A DNA stretch of 64,000 nucleotides. Source: JAYODW01 sp038116745. Its GTDB lineage: Bacteria; Pseudomonadota; Gammaproteobacteria; Ga0077536. Location of the stretch: NCBI GenBank assembly GCA_038116745.1, contig JAYODW010000009.1, forward strand, positions 48,574 to 112,573, written 5' to 3'. Position 1 is the stretch's first letter; each line of letters begins with the position of its first letter. Under the pieces are notes generated by a model. The model was not told where the DNA came from. It saw nothing but the letters and a program-made list of their open reading frames with translations, and made no database searches. This document shows, one piece after another, positions 26,042 through 34,252 of the stretch. The position numbers were made by a program, and so were the translations under genes.

Positions 26042-27700
26042 ATGATGGATTTTGCGAAGATTCTTCCGGCTGCCCGCGCGAACGCGATGCGCGAGCAGGG
26101 GCTCTGGCCGGGAGAGCTGTTCTGCGACCGCCTTGAGAAAGCTGCGTCCGCGCACCCGGATCGGCTCGCGGTGGTGGGGCTCAATTCGATGACCGGGGCT
26201 GAAACCCGGCTGACTTATGCGGAGCTGAATAGTCTGTCGCGGCGCATTGCTGCCGGCCTCGTCGCCTGCGGGATGGGCACAGGCGACGTGGTTGCCGTGC
26301 AGCTGCCGAACTGGTGGCACTACGCCGCGGTATTCACTGCCTGTAATCGGATAGGCGCGGTGGTCAATCCGCTGATGCCGATATTCCGCGAGCGCGAGCT
26401 TGAGTTCATGCTCGGTTTTGCCGAGGCCCGGGCGCTGATCGTGCCGCGAGAGTTCCGCGGCTTTGACTATCCCGCGATGGTCGAGGGGCTGCGGGACGTT
26501 CTGCCCGCGCTTGAACACCTGTTCGTCGTTGGCGGTGCGGATCCCCGCACGTCCTTCGAGGCCTGTCTGCTTGAGCGGCACTGGGAAGAGGAGACCGACT
26601 GCGACGCGCTGTTCAGTACGCGTCGCCCGGACCCCGATGATGTCGTCGAGATCATGTACACCTCCGGCACGACCGGTCAGCCCAAGGGGGTCATGCATAC
26701 CTCCAACACGCTGATGTGCAAGGCGCTCTTGTCCAGTGAGCTGTTCGGCTTCGGCGCCGGCGATATCGTTTTCATGGGCTCGCCCCTGGCCCACCAGACC
26801 GGCTTCATGTACGCCACCTGCCTGTCAATTTTTCATGGTACGACCTGTGTGCTGCAGGACATCTGGGACGCGGCCGCGGCGAGTCGCCTGGTCGCGCAGG
26901 AGCGCTGCACGATCACCCTGGGATCGACGCCCTTCCTGAGCGACCTGGTCAACGTCAACCTGGGCGGGCTGGACGTGTCCTGTCTGCGGCTGTTTCTGTG
27001 CGCCGGTGCGCCGATCCCGCGGATCCTGGTGCAGCGCGCGAGCGAAACCCACCCTGAGATGTACGTCATGAGCGCCTGGGGCATGACCGAGATGGGGATC
27101 GCGACGGCCACCTATCCCGGCGATCCGTCGGAGAAGGTACTGGACACCGACGGCCGCGCCATGCCCCACCAGGCTGTACGCGTGGTGGGAGAGGACGGTG
27201 TGGAGGTAAAACCCGGCGTCGAAGGGCGGCTGCAGTCGCGGTGCGCGACCACGTTCGTCGGCTATCTCAAGCGTCCCGAGGCGTATGGCGTGGACGAGGC
27301 CGGCTGGCTCGAAACCGGTGACAACGCGCGTATGGACCAAGACGGGTACATCCGCATCACCGGCCGTTCCAAGGACATCATTATCCGCGGCGGCGAAAAC
27401 ATTCCCGTGGTAGAAGTCGAAGAGCTGCTTTATCGCCACCCCGCGGTTGAAGACGCGGCGATCGTTGCCATGCCGGACGACCGTCTGGGTGAGCGCGGCT
27501 GTGCGTTTGTCAGCCTGCGGCCGGACCATGCGCTCGATTTCAAGAGCATGATCGACTACCTGCTCGAAGCGCGCCTGACCCGGCAGTACCTGCCCGAGCG
27601 TCTGGAGCTGATCGACGTCTTCCCGCGCACGCCGAGCGGCAAGATCCAGAAATTCAAACTGCGAGAGATGGCGCGCGAATTAACGCCCATGAGCCGCTGA
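26042..27700 (+). CDS. Acyl-CoA synthetase, cyclohexanecarboxylate-CoA ligase-like
   Basis: The 552-residue ANL-superfamily enzyme has the P-loop YTSGTTGQPKGVMHT near 211 and SPLAHQTGF near 243. SAWGMTEMG near 341 is the adenine-binding motif, and the hinge segment TGRSKDIIIRGGENIPVVEVEEL near 445 and catalytic lysine in PRTPSGKIQKFKLRE near 535 are also present. The N-terminal LPAARANAMREQGLWPGELF resembles AliA-type ligases for cyclic or branched acids. ATG 26042 (GAGG upstream) is preferred, though GTG 26024, inside the preceding gene, would add six residues. It belongs to an operon with the DUF7064-like, small hypothetical and phosphotransferase genes. Confidence 0.87.
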   Translation: MMDFAKILPAARANAMREQGLWPGELFCDRLEKAASAHPDRLAVVGLNSMTGAETRLTYAELNSLSRRIAAGLVACGMGTGDVVAVQLPNWWHYAAVFTACNRIGAVVNPLMPIFRERELEFMLGFAEARALIVPREFRGFDYPAMVEGLRDVLPALEHLFVVGGADPRTSFEACLLERHWEEETDCDALFSTRRPDPDDVVEIMYTSGTTGQPKGVMHTSNTLMCKALLSSELFGFGAGDIVFMGSPLAHQTGFMYATCLSIFHGTTCVLQDIWDAAAASRLVAQERCTITLGSTPFLSDLVNVNLGGLDVSCLRLFLCAGAPIPRILVQRASETHPEMYVMSAWGMTEMGIATATYPGDPSEKVLDTDGRAMPHQAVRVVGEDGVEVKPGVEGRLQSRCATTFVGYLKRPEAYGVDEAGWLETGDNARMDQDGYIRITGRSKDIIIRGGENIPVVEVEELLYRHPAVEDAAIVAMPDDRLGERGCAFVSLRPDHALDFKSMIDYLLEARLTRQYLPERLELIDVFPRTPSGKIQKFKLREMARELTPMSR

Positions 27701-27735
27701 GCGCGGTCTTCTGGCCCCGTTTGCTGAGGAACCAC

Positions 27736-28146
27736 ATGCAAGAACACGCTCTGTTGCAACGCATCGCAACGCTCCTGAAAAAAGAGCTGGGCCCTGCCAT
27801 CGAAGCGGAATACCCGAAAACTCAGGCCTTCATGGCGTCCGTCGTCCTGCAGAAGCTGGCGGGCCAGCTGGCGCACGCAGAGCGCGATCGGGATCTTGGT
27901 AATCAGGACCTGACGGCGCTGATTGCCGAGCTGAAAACCTACCCCGAGTATCTCTCCGACACCGTGCTTCGCAGTGCAACTGACGCTGTGGCCGATGCTG
28001 CTGATGATGCCGCTCTATGTACGCTCATCGACACGCTTTATGCGCAGCGCGCGGCGCTTGGGGAAGAGCGCTTCGGATGCTGGCTGGGGCGGGTGCGCCA
28101 GACCCTGCGAGTAGCGATTGACCGTCGCATGGAGTACGCCGCATGA
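27736..28146 (+). CDS. Small helical conserved hypothetical protein before phosphotransferase
   Basis: The 136-residue, probably all-helical soluble protein runs from ALLQRIATLLKKELGPAIEA at the start to RVRQTLRVAIDRRMEYAA at the end. No catalytic motif is visible. ATG 27736 has TGAGGA ten bases upstream; a TTG at 27721 is in frame but less likely. Its stop overlaps the phosphotransferase start (ATGA), so it is coupled to that gene. Small proteins of this kind often precede APH-type phosphotransferases in acyl-CoA degradation operons, so a partner role is plausible but unproven. Confidence 0.72.
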   Translation: MQEHALLQRIATLLKKELGPAIEAEYPKTQAFMASVVLQKLAGQLAHAERDRDLGNQDLTALIAELKTYPEYLSDTVLRSATDAVADAADDAALCTLIDTLYAQRAALGEERFGCWLGRVRQTLRVAIDRRMEYAA

Positions 28147-29180
28147 CCATCGCAGCGCAGGATTTTGCAGCGCGGGTGCTCGACTACATCGGCGGGCAGA
28201 TGCCGCAGGCGGACAACCTGGGCCTGGAGGATGTCAGCCGCATTGCCGTTGGCTGGTCGCACGAAACCTGGCTGTTCGATCTCACGTGGACCGAGGGCGG
28301 CACGCCCCGGCGCCAGGGACTGTGCCTGAGACGCGATCCCGGCAATGCGCTGCTGCGCCACATGTCCAGCCTGGAGGAGCAGTTTCGGGTACTGCAGTGC
28401 CTGGACGGCACAGCGTTGCCGACCCCTAAGCCGTACTGGTTCGAAAGTGATCCGGAGATCCTGGGCGCGCCGTTCCTGGTGATGGAAAAAGTGGCCGGGC
28501 AGTGCCCGAGTCCGTGGGGCCGGGAAGGTCGTGCGTTCTATGCGGAGGCCGCCGCGCGTGGGGTGCTGCCGCAGAGCTTCACCGAGGCTCTGGCCACCCT
28601 GCACACGCTGGACTGGCGCGCGGCGGGGCTGGATTTTCTTGGCGTGCCCGCCTCGGGCGCAGATTTCGTGCGGCGCGAGATCGCCAAGTGGGAGGATCTG
28701 ATTGCCGTTTCCGGCCACGCGCCGGAGCCGATCCTGACGGATCTCGTGGCGTGGCTGAAGGCGAACGTGCCGGACAGCAGCCGGATCGCGCTGGTGCACG
28801 GTGCCTATCGGACCGGCAATCTGCTGATTGATGACGACCGGGTTTCTGCAGTGCTGGACTGGGAGCTGCAGGTGCTGGGCGATCCCATGTACGACGTGGC
28901 CTATGTGCTGAGCGATCTCAATCGCGAAGGCACGTCGTTGCTGTCCAACCTGGTCGAGCGAGACGCGTTCTTCCGCGACTACGAAGCGCTGACCGGCTCC
29001 ACCATCGACGAGGAAGTGTGCCGCTATTACAACGCGCTGTATGCCATGCGTTCGGTAGCGTTCTGGATGAGCGCGGCCGGGCTTTACGCCTCGGAGCAGA
29101 GCAACGATCTAAGACTCGCGCGCACCGCCTGGTCTGTGCCGGTCGTGCTTGAACGGGCGGCGCGCGAGCTGGGTTACTGA
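28143..29180 (+). CDS. APH/ACAD10-like phosphotransferase family protein with altered Brenner motif
   Basis: The 345-residue protein kinase-like fold shows GWSHETWLFDLTW as the nucleotide-binding loop, GAPFLVMEKVAGQ as the hinge, LVHGAYRTGNLL near 217-228 as the catalytic loop, and AVLDWELQVLGDPMYDVAYVLSD as the metal-binding motif. The usual loop is HGD-x-x-x-x-N. Here the codon is GCC, so the catalytic-base aspartate is alanine (HGAYRTGN) while the Asn and DWE remain. The protein may be a weak or non-canonical kinase or a pseudokinase. ACAD10/11-like members phosphorylate hydroxy-acyl-CoAs. It is the last gene of the operon and ends ten bases before a convergent gene. Confidence 0.83.
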   Translation: MTIAAQDFAARVLDYIGGQMPQADNLGLEDVSRIAVGWSHETWLFDLTWTEGGTPRRQGLCLRRDPGNALLRHMSSLEEQFRVLQCLDGTALPTPKPYWFESDPEILGAPFLVMEKVAGQCPSPWGREGRAFYAEAAARGVLPQSFTEALATLHTLDWRAAGLDFLGVPASGADFVRREIAKWEDLIAVSGHAPEPILTDLVAWLKANVPDSSRIALVHGAYRTGNLLIDDDRVSAVLDWELQVLGDPMYDVAYVLSDLNREGTSLLSNLVERDAFFRDYEALTGSTIDEEVCRYYNALYAMRSVAFWMSAAGLYASEQSNDLRLARTAWSVPVVLERAARELGY

Positions 29181-29189
29181 CAGCCCGGC

Positions 29190-30113
29190 TCAGAGACCGC
29201 GCAGTCGAGCCCGCAGGTTCCAGGCCGCAGCTGCAGCAACGCCGACCAGCACACCGAAGCCGCCCTGCGCCAGTGCATTCAGCGGGGCCGCCAGCCAGGC
29301 GGTGGCCGGTACGGCTTCAAGGGGGTGAAGCAGGACTTCGATGCCTGTGTGCACCGGTGCCAGGCCGTGGGCGAGGATCCCTCCACCGACCAGAAACATC
29401 GCTGCAGTACCGAGCACTGAGAGCACTTTCATCAGCCGTGGTGCAGCGGCGACCAGGCCGCGGCCGAGTTTTTGCGCCAGCACGCCGGGCTTGCGCGCCA
29501 GGTAGAAGCCAGCATCATCAATTTTGACGATCCCCGCCACCAGTCCGTAGACCCCCACGGTCATCATGATGGCTGTCGCACTGAGGACCAGTACCTGCTG
29601 CGAAAAGGGCGCATTGGCAACGATGCCCAGGGTCAGCACGATGATTTCGGCAGAGAGAATGAAATCTGTGCGGATAGCGCCTTTGATCTTCTCGCGCTCA
29701 TGGGTCACCAGGTCAATCGCGCCATCGCTCAGCGCACGCACCAGATCGGCGTGCTGCTCCGCGTCTTCATCCGGCGCATGAAACAGACGGTGAACCAGTT
29801 TTTCACCACCCTCGAAACACAGGTAGGCACCGCCCAGCATGAGCAGCGGCAGGATCGCCTGGGGCAGGAATGCGCTCAGCAGCAGGGCGGTTGGAACAAG
29901 CACTGCTTTATTGCGCAGGGAACCCAGCGCAACCGCCCACACCACCGGGAGCTCGCGATCAGCGCGCACGCCGGCGACCTGCTCGGCATTGAGCGCCAGA
30001 TCATCGCCCAGCACGCCGGCCGTCTTCTTGGCGGCGACTTTGGTCATGAGGGCTACGTCGTCGAGCACCGCGGCGATGTCGTCGATCAGTACAAGAAGGC
30101 TGCTGGCTGCCAT
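29190..30113 (-). CDS. yedI: DUF808 (YedI-like) inner-membrane protein
   Basis: The 307-residue protein begins SSLLVLIDDIAAVLDDVALM, continues TKVAAKKTAGVLGDDLALNA and has the GGAYLCFEGGEKLVHRLF segment near 115. These are hallmarks of the DUF808/YedI family. Several hydrophobic helices follow. Function of the family is unknown. ATG 30113 has CAGGACTCCC upstream and gives the family's normal start; the frame is open to 30164. It is a single gene, convergent with the phosphotransferase. Confidence 0.85.
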   Translation of the reverse strand: MAASSLLVLIDDIAAVLDDVALMTKVAAKKTAGVLGDDLALNAEQVAGVRADRELPVVWAVALGSLRNKAVLVPTALLLSAFLPQAILPLLMLGGAYLCFEGGEKLVHRLFHAPDEDAEQHADLVRALSDGAIDLVTHEREKIKGAIRTDFILSAEIIVLTLGIVANAPFSQQVLVLSATAIMMTVGVYGLVAGIVKIDDAGFYLARKPGVLAQKLGRGLVAAAPRLMKVLSVLGTAAMFLVGGGILAHGLAPVHTGIEVLLHPLEAVPATAWLAAPLNALAQGGFGVLVGVAAAAAWNLRARLRGL

Positions 30114-30322
30114 AGGGAGTCCTGTCCGTCGACCGTCGCCGGGCGGAGATGAGTGATGGCTCAAGAAGCGGCCATTCTATCCCCCAGGCTGAGGGCCGAA
30201 GCGTTCAGTGACTACTGACCGCTGAGCGGCCTCGGTGTCCCGCTGACCCTTTTTTTGATTTCGCAGGCAGGCCTGGCGTTGAATGAAAGCTGTGAGCAGT
30301 GATTAACAGGAGGGGAACAGGC

Positions 30323-30805
30323 ATGAATGAGCTTGAAAGCAGGGTGCAGTTTCTGGAAACAGAGGTCAGGACGCTGCGAGCGGTGCAGGACATACGTCGC
30401 GTGCTGTCGCTGTATGCGATCGGGGTAGATGACAAACGGGCAGAAGTGCTGGCGCCCCTGTTCAGTCAGGATGCAGTGATCAGCGTTCCGGCCTGGTCGA
30501 TAGAAGTGGCGGGGAGTGCCGACATCATGGCGTTTTTCGAGCGCTATTGGAGTCGTTTCGATAACGCCCGGCGTTACTACGCGAACGAGGACATCCAGGT
30601 GGACGGCAGCGCTGCGAGCGCGTTCATGTACTGGCAGGTGACGCAGGATCTGGGGCGCGAGTCCGTGCTCGGCTGGGGCACCTACGACTGGGTTTTCACG
30701 CGGGAGGATGACGCCTGGTTGATCAAACACGAGACCGTGCATATCCGAGCCATGACGACGCTCGCCGCCGGCTGGGCCGGGCAGGACGGGCCGATGCAGC
30801 TCTGA
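30323..30805 (+). CDS. SnoaL-like (NTF2 fold) protein
   Basis: The 160-residue protein has an N-terminal helix (ELESRVQFLETEVRTL) followed by the SnoaL-like core: VQDIRRVLSLYAIGVDDKRAE, LAPLFSQDAV near 40, DIMAFFERYWSR, and the closing strands TYDWVFTREDDAWLIKHETVHI. Relatives are polyketide cyclases, dehydratases or isomerases and ring-hydroxylating dioxygenase beta-like proteins; substrate cannot be deduced. ATG 30323 has AGGAGGGGAACAGGC upstream, a strong ribosome site; an in-frame ATT-start extension to 30299 is unlikely. Confidence 0.78.
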   Translation: MNELESRVQFLETEVRTLRAVQDIRRVLSLYAIGVDDKRAEVLAPLFSQDAVISVPAWSIEVAGSADIMAFFERYWSRFDNARRYYANEDIQVDGSAASAFMYWQVTQDLGRESVLGWGTYDWVFTREDDAWLIKHETVHIRAMTTLAAGWAGQDGPMQL

Positions 30806-30925
30806 CACGTGATGTTTGCAGTAGGGGGCACACGGCCCGTCCTGAAATGCGCGAGACGCTTGTCAGTGGTTTATCCGCGTTTTTATGGTCAGCCAGGCTT
30901 TGTGCTGACGGCGCTGCGCAATGCA

Positions 30926-31405
30926 TCAGTCACCGTGAGCGCGGCGCAAGCGGGCGGCGATAATGCGCGCCAGAGCCAGCAAAAGATCACAGGCCTGAGA
31001 CGGCGCAGTGTCTACCAGGCGCCGAAACGCGAACCGGCTGAGACTCAGGAGGACCGCCCGGTCGCGAGACCAGACGCTCGCAGAACGACCCGCCCGGTCA
31101 AAGAAAGCCAGCTCGCCGACCACTGACCCCGGCGTCACGATGAGCGGTGGCGTCAGGCTGCCGGTCGCGCTGCGGGGCACAGAAACCTCTAGCGAGCCGG
31201 CAACCAGAAAAAACAGGTCGCTGTTGTCATCGCCGCGCTTGAACAGCATTTCGCCTGGATGCAGGACCGTTGTTTTGCTTTCTGCGAGCATCCGGCTCCA
31301 ATCTTCCGCCTGCCAGTGGTTCAGACTGAGCGCTTCTTCAGACGCCTCCGGGCGCGACGACAGCGCATGAAGCGTGGTTATCAGGTCGGCTTTCTCGCTA
31401 TCCAT
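30926..31405 (-). CDS. Single-domain cyclic nucleotide-binding protein
   Basis: The 159-residue protein is essentially one CRP-type cNMP-binding domain. HPGEMLFKRGDDNSDLFFLVAGSLEV near 50 and PGSVVGELAFFDRAGRSASV near 92-111 form the phosphate-binding cassette (GELAFFDRAGRSAS). No DNA-binding or catalytic domain is attached. ATG 31405 lies one base after the stop of the AEC transporter gene. It may regulate that transporter or act as a cNMP-dependent partner protein. It is the third cyclic-nucleotide-related protein in the window. Confidence 0.83.
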   Translation of the reverse strand: MDSEKADLITTLHALSSRPEASEEALSLNHWQAEDWSRMLAESKTTVLHPGEMLFKRGDDNSDLFFLVAGSLEVSVPRSATGSLTPPLIVTPGSVVGELAFFDRAGRSASVWSRDRAVLLSLSRFAFRRLVDTAPSQACDLLLALARIIAARLRRAHGD

Positions 31406-31406
31406 G

Positions 31407-32306
31407 TCACGTGGCAACCAGGGCGAAATGCCAGAGTGGCAGCGTCACGAAAGCCAGCGGTATGCCGGCTGTGACAAGCAGAGTGGCCAGCGCGGGATCA
31501 AGGTCGTATTCCATGGCGACCACGGTCGCTGCAATCATAGGGGGCATGGCCATTTCGAAAACTGTTATCTGTGTGATCGGATCCCGAGATCCCGACATCA
31601 GGAAGTAAATGCAGAAAATGGCTGCGGGACCCAGCAGAAGTTTGTAAGAAAGTCCCAGTAGCACCGGTCTCAGCTTGTTGTGGACGCCGGAGAGGCCGAG
31701 CTGACAGCCGATAGAAACCAGCGCAACGGGAGCCATTGTCCCGGCCAGGCGTTCGAACAACGCCTGCAGCCAGGGCGGATAGGGGACGTCGGATAGCAAC
31801 AATGCGAGCATGGTTGCGGCGAATGGAGGAAAGGTGACGATCTGGCGCACGAGCTTGCCCGCAGGCGGCGGCGCCTCTGCGCCGAACCAGCACGCGATCG
31901 GGGTCGCGACGACGCTGAGGATCAGATAGCTGCCAAGCAGATCGATCAGCAGGCCGACTGGAAGCAGCTCGCGCCCGAAAAAAACTTCGATCATGGGGAG
32001 CCCAACCATGGACGTGTTCGCCAGACCGCCCACCAGCATCAGACATCCGATAGTCTCTCGCGCAAGATTCAGCCATCGTCCTGCCAGCCAGAACAAACCG
32101 GCGCCGATCAGGAACATCAGCCATGGTGCCCCGATAGACAACAGGACCGTCTGGTTGAACTCGAGATGGGGCAGAGACGCGAACGCGACCGCGGGTAGAC
32201 CCAGGTTGATGACATAGGCGTTCAATGCTGCGGCGCCCGCCGCAGGCAGACGCCCGGTGCGATTCAGCGCAAAACCCACAACGAGGCAGACCACAAGCAG
32301 CGTCAA
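31407..32306 (-). CDS. AEC family (auxin efflux carrier-like) transporter
   Basis: The 299-residue polytopic protein has the AEC layout of ten helices in two repeats. It shows GFALNRTGRLPAAGAAALNAYVINLGLPAVAF near the start, GGLANTSMVGLPMIEVFFG near 95 and MAPVALVSIGCQLGL near 205. TTG 32306 is chosen because AGGGAGGA precedes it and it gives the normal N-terminus; the open frame reaches 32483 but that part is not homologous. Members export or import small organic acids such as malate. It is co-directional with the amine-dehydrogenase cluster but separated from the NUDIX gene by 112 bases. Confidence 0.85.
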   Translation of the reverse strand: MTLLVVCLVVGFALNRTGRLPAAGAAALNAYVINLGLPAVAFASLPHLEFNQTVLLSIGAPWLMFLIGAGLFWLAGRWLNLARETIGCLMLVGGLANTSMVGLPMIEVFFGRELLPVGLLIDLLGSYLILSVVATPIACWFGAEAPPPAGKLVRQIVTFPPFAATMLALLLSDVPYPPWLQALFERLAGTMAPVALVSIGCQLGLSGVHNKLRPVLLGLSYKLLLGPAAIFCIYFLMSGSRDPITQITVFEMAMPPMIAATVVAMEYDLDPALATLLVTAGIPLAFVTLPLWHFALVAT

Positions 32307-32418
32307 CTTTCCGTCCTCCCTGCCGCGGGCTTTGTGCTCAGCTGAATCCTGGTTCAGGCAACGGCCGCTCGTCTCACGCTCGGCCGGTTCGAGCCGCAGC
32401 CTGTTCCGCGGCGCGCTT

Positions 32419-32814
32419 TCATGCGAGATACAGCCCCCTGGCGGCGAATTCAGCATCCGAGGGCGCCAGCGGCAGGCCGGCAAGCGAGTTCACGCTGCAC
32501 CAGCGCAGGGCCTCGTGTTCGCGCAAAACAGGCTCTCCGACGATGCGGGCCGGCATGAAATGCACCTGATACGGTGAGCCGGGATCTGCCGCTGTGTAGC
32601 AGGGAGGGCTGATCGCCGTGGCTTTGACGCCGAGTTCTTCCACGATTTCCCTGGACAGGGCGGCCTCCAGCGTTTCGCCCTGATGCACCTTGCCGCCGGG
32701 AAACTCCCAATATCCGACGTGGCGTTTGTGTGACGGTCGGCGGCAGATCAGCACGCGGCTCTCCCGCGTGATCACCGCGGCAACGACATCGATGGTGCCG
32801 TGATCAGGTGCCAC
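32419..32814 (-). CDS. NUDIX hydrolase, MutT-like
   Basis: The 131-residue protein has the complete Nudix box GGKVHQGETLEAALSREIVE followed by ELGV (G-x5-E-x7-R-E-U-x-E-E-x-G-U) near residues 40-62, and a WEFPGGK start as in MutT (8-oxo-dGTP diphosphatase). EHEALRWCSVNSLAGLPLAPSD is the usual C-terminal helix. GTG 32814 is the apparent start. It lies 52 bases after the glycine-reductase-B-like gene and may be co-transcribed with the amine-dehydrogenase cluster, although a housekeeping sanitising role is equally possible. Confidence 0.87.
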   Translation of the reverse strand: MAPDHGTIDVVAAVITRESRVLICRRPSHKRHVGYWEFPGGKVHQGETLEAALSREIVEELGVKATAISPPCYTAADPGSPYQVHFMPARIVGEPVLREHEALRWCSVNSLAGLPLAPSDAEFAARGLYLA

Positions 32815-32866
32815 TGGCTCCCGCGCTGCCTTCAGCGTGCCCCAAGTGGCGGCGAAGCGTCGGCAT

Positions 32867-33739
32867 TCACACCGTCAGGCCCGCCGCAAGCGCGGCGTCG
32901 CGGTCTTCGGGCAGCTGCCATTGCGGCGTCTCGTCGCGCGGCTGTCGGGTATCGCGCGCTTCGGTGGAGCCGGCTTCCTCACGCCAGGCGTTATCGCCCC
33001 AGACATTCGACAGCGTGACCAGGCCGCCAGGCGCGGACAGCTCCTCGAAAGCCGTCAGCGCCGCGCCGAGGACGGCATCCTGGTCGGCGGGATCCTGTGG
33101 CTTACCGGCGGAGTGCCCCAACGGGTAGTCCAGAAAAACAGCTCGAGGTGGCGCGCCCGCCGAGATGATGTCGAAAGCGCTGCCGAGTACGAGGGTGGGG
33201 ATCCCGTGGGCTTCGAGATGCCGGGCGACCAGACACACGGTCTGGTGACAGACTGGTCACATGGCGACCAGCAGCGCCGCGTCGACCGCCTGTTCGCGGA
33301 ACGCCTCGAGGATCGCCGGCGCGGTTTCTTCACGGATGCGACGCTGCGAGTAGACCCCGCCCATGCAGGAAAAGAGATCTTCGGTGAGCGCACCGACGCG
33401 ACCTGCGGCGACCTGCCGCTGCAGGGTTTCGAGCGGAAAGATGCAGTTCGGATCGCGCTTGGGATCGACCAGGTAGTTTTCCGTGATGTGAGAAAAACGC
33501 AGCGCTTTAACCGGCGTGGCGGCCGGTATGGCACGGATCGAGGTGTCGTCCTTGTAGTGGTAGGCGCGCTGACCGAGGGCGTAGGCCCCGGAGGTGGAGA
33601 GCAGGCCGAGGCGTGAGTCTGCGAGCGGGCGGCTCAGTGGCTGCCAGGGTGGGGGGCTGTCCGCCTGGAACCAGCGGTAGGGGGTATAGCCCAGTTTTTC
33701 GTAACGCTGACGGATGGCGTCCATGTAGTTAACGGTCAT
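32867..33739 (-). CDS. Candidate selenoprotein, glycine reductase B (GrdB/PrdB)-like, UGA at codon 161
   Basis: Read through an in-frame TGA (33257-33259), this gives a 290-residue protein of the glycine/betaine/sarcosine/D-proline reductase selenoprotein B family. The N-terminal part (RLGLLSTSGAYALGQRAYHY, RFSHITENYLVDPKRDPNCIFP) and GALTEDLFSCMGGVYSQRRI lead to VDAALLVAM-U161-PVC164HQTVCLVARHLEAHGIP, the classic UxxC redox motif, followed by FLDYPLGHSAGKP. The TGA is exactly at the Sec site and the frame stays open. ATG 33739 overlaps the cytochrome gene's stop, so it is coupled to the amine-dehydrogenase cluster. The 3' part alone would be called a short ORF from GTG 33238. Clostridial GrdB works with a pyruvoyl subunit, absent here, so the substrate is unknown. 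Confidence 0.88.
33228..33246 (-). promoter_or_regulatory. Candidate bacterial SECIS hairpin of the GrdB-like gene
   Basis: ACCAGAC and GUCUGGU form seven perfect pairs closed by a CGUGU loop on the coding strand. The loop starts 17 nt after the UGA and has G at its second base, which meets the general bacterial SECIS pattern. An overlapping GACCAG/CUGGUC pairing that includes part of the UGA could extend the stem. The match in spacing with the peroxiredoxin hairpin at 15326-15351 is notable. Confidence 0.72.
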
Positions 33740-34209
33740 GGCGTATCGGTCTCCTTGGCAGTAGGCGTGTTGGGGGCGGCATTAGAGCCCGCCTGCTGGG
33801 ACAGTGCATGGGCGCGGGCAGCAGGCAGGTCTCCGGGACGGGTGCGGCGCAGGTTGGCAACCTCCGCGGCGGAGTAGGGTATGAAGTCTTCCGGCGTTCC
33901 TGCAGCATCGTAGCGCGGCAGCATCCAGTTGAGCAGCGTTGCGAGCCTGGCATCGCTCAGGGGCGACTGCGCGATACCGGCGACCTGAACCAGATAGGCG
34001 CGACCAGCCTCGCTTGCAGCAAAGCGACCCAAGATCCCGCGCATGTCAGGGACGCCGTTGCGGGCACTGCCGCTGCCGTCTTCGCGGTGGCAGCCGGCGC
34101 AGTGCTGCAGATAGTCAAGTTCGGGCGGCTGCGCCTGGGTGTAAGCCGTGAGCCCAAGTAGCAGGACGAGGATTGTGGGTCTGGCCGAACGTGAGGGCCG
34201 GGAGGGCAC
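33736..34209 (-). CDS. c-type cytochrome of the amine dehydrogenase cluster
   Basis: The 157-residue protein has a signal-like start (RPTILVLLLGLTAYTQA), then a haem-attachment motif CAGCH near residue 38. A methionine that could be the axial ligand is in DMRGILG or NWMLPRYD (near 100). A proline/alanine-rich tail closes the protein. It would be a periplasmic monohaem cytochrome, a natural electron acceptor for an amine dehydrogenase in place of the amicyanin or azurin seen elsewhere. GTG 34209 follows GGGGG; GTG 34233 is an alternative. The stop overlaps the GrdB-like start. The long open frame upstream is a shadow of the dehydrogenase gene. Confidence 0.8.
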   Translation of the reverse strand: MPSRPSRSARPTILVLLLGLTAYTQAQPPELDYLQHCAGCHREDGSGSARNGVPDMRGILGRFAASEAGRAYLVQVAGIAQSPLSDARLATLLNWMLPRYDAAGTPEDFIPYSAAEVANLRRTRPGDLPAARAHALSQQAGSNAAPNTPTAKETDTP

Positions 34210-34252
34210 GCAGCCCCCGTCGATGGGCGTCACGTTCTGTATGGGTTCGCTG

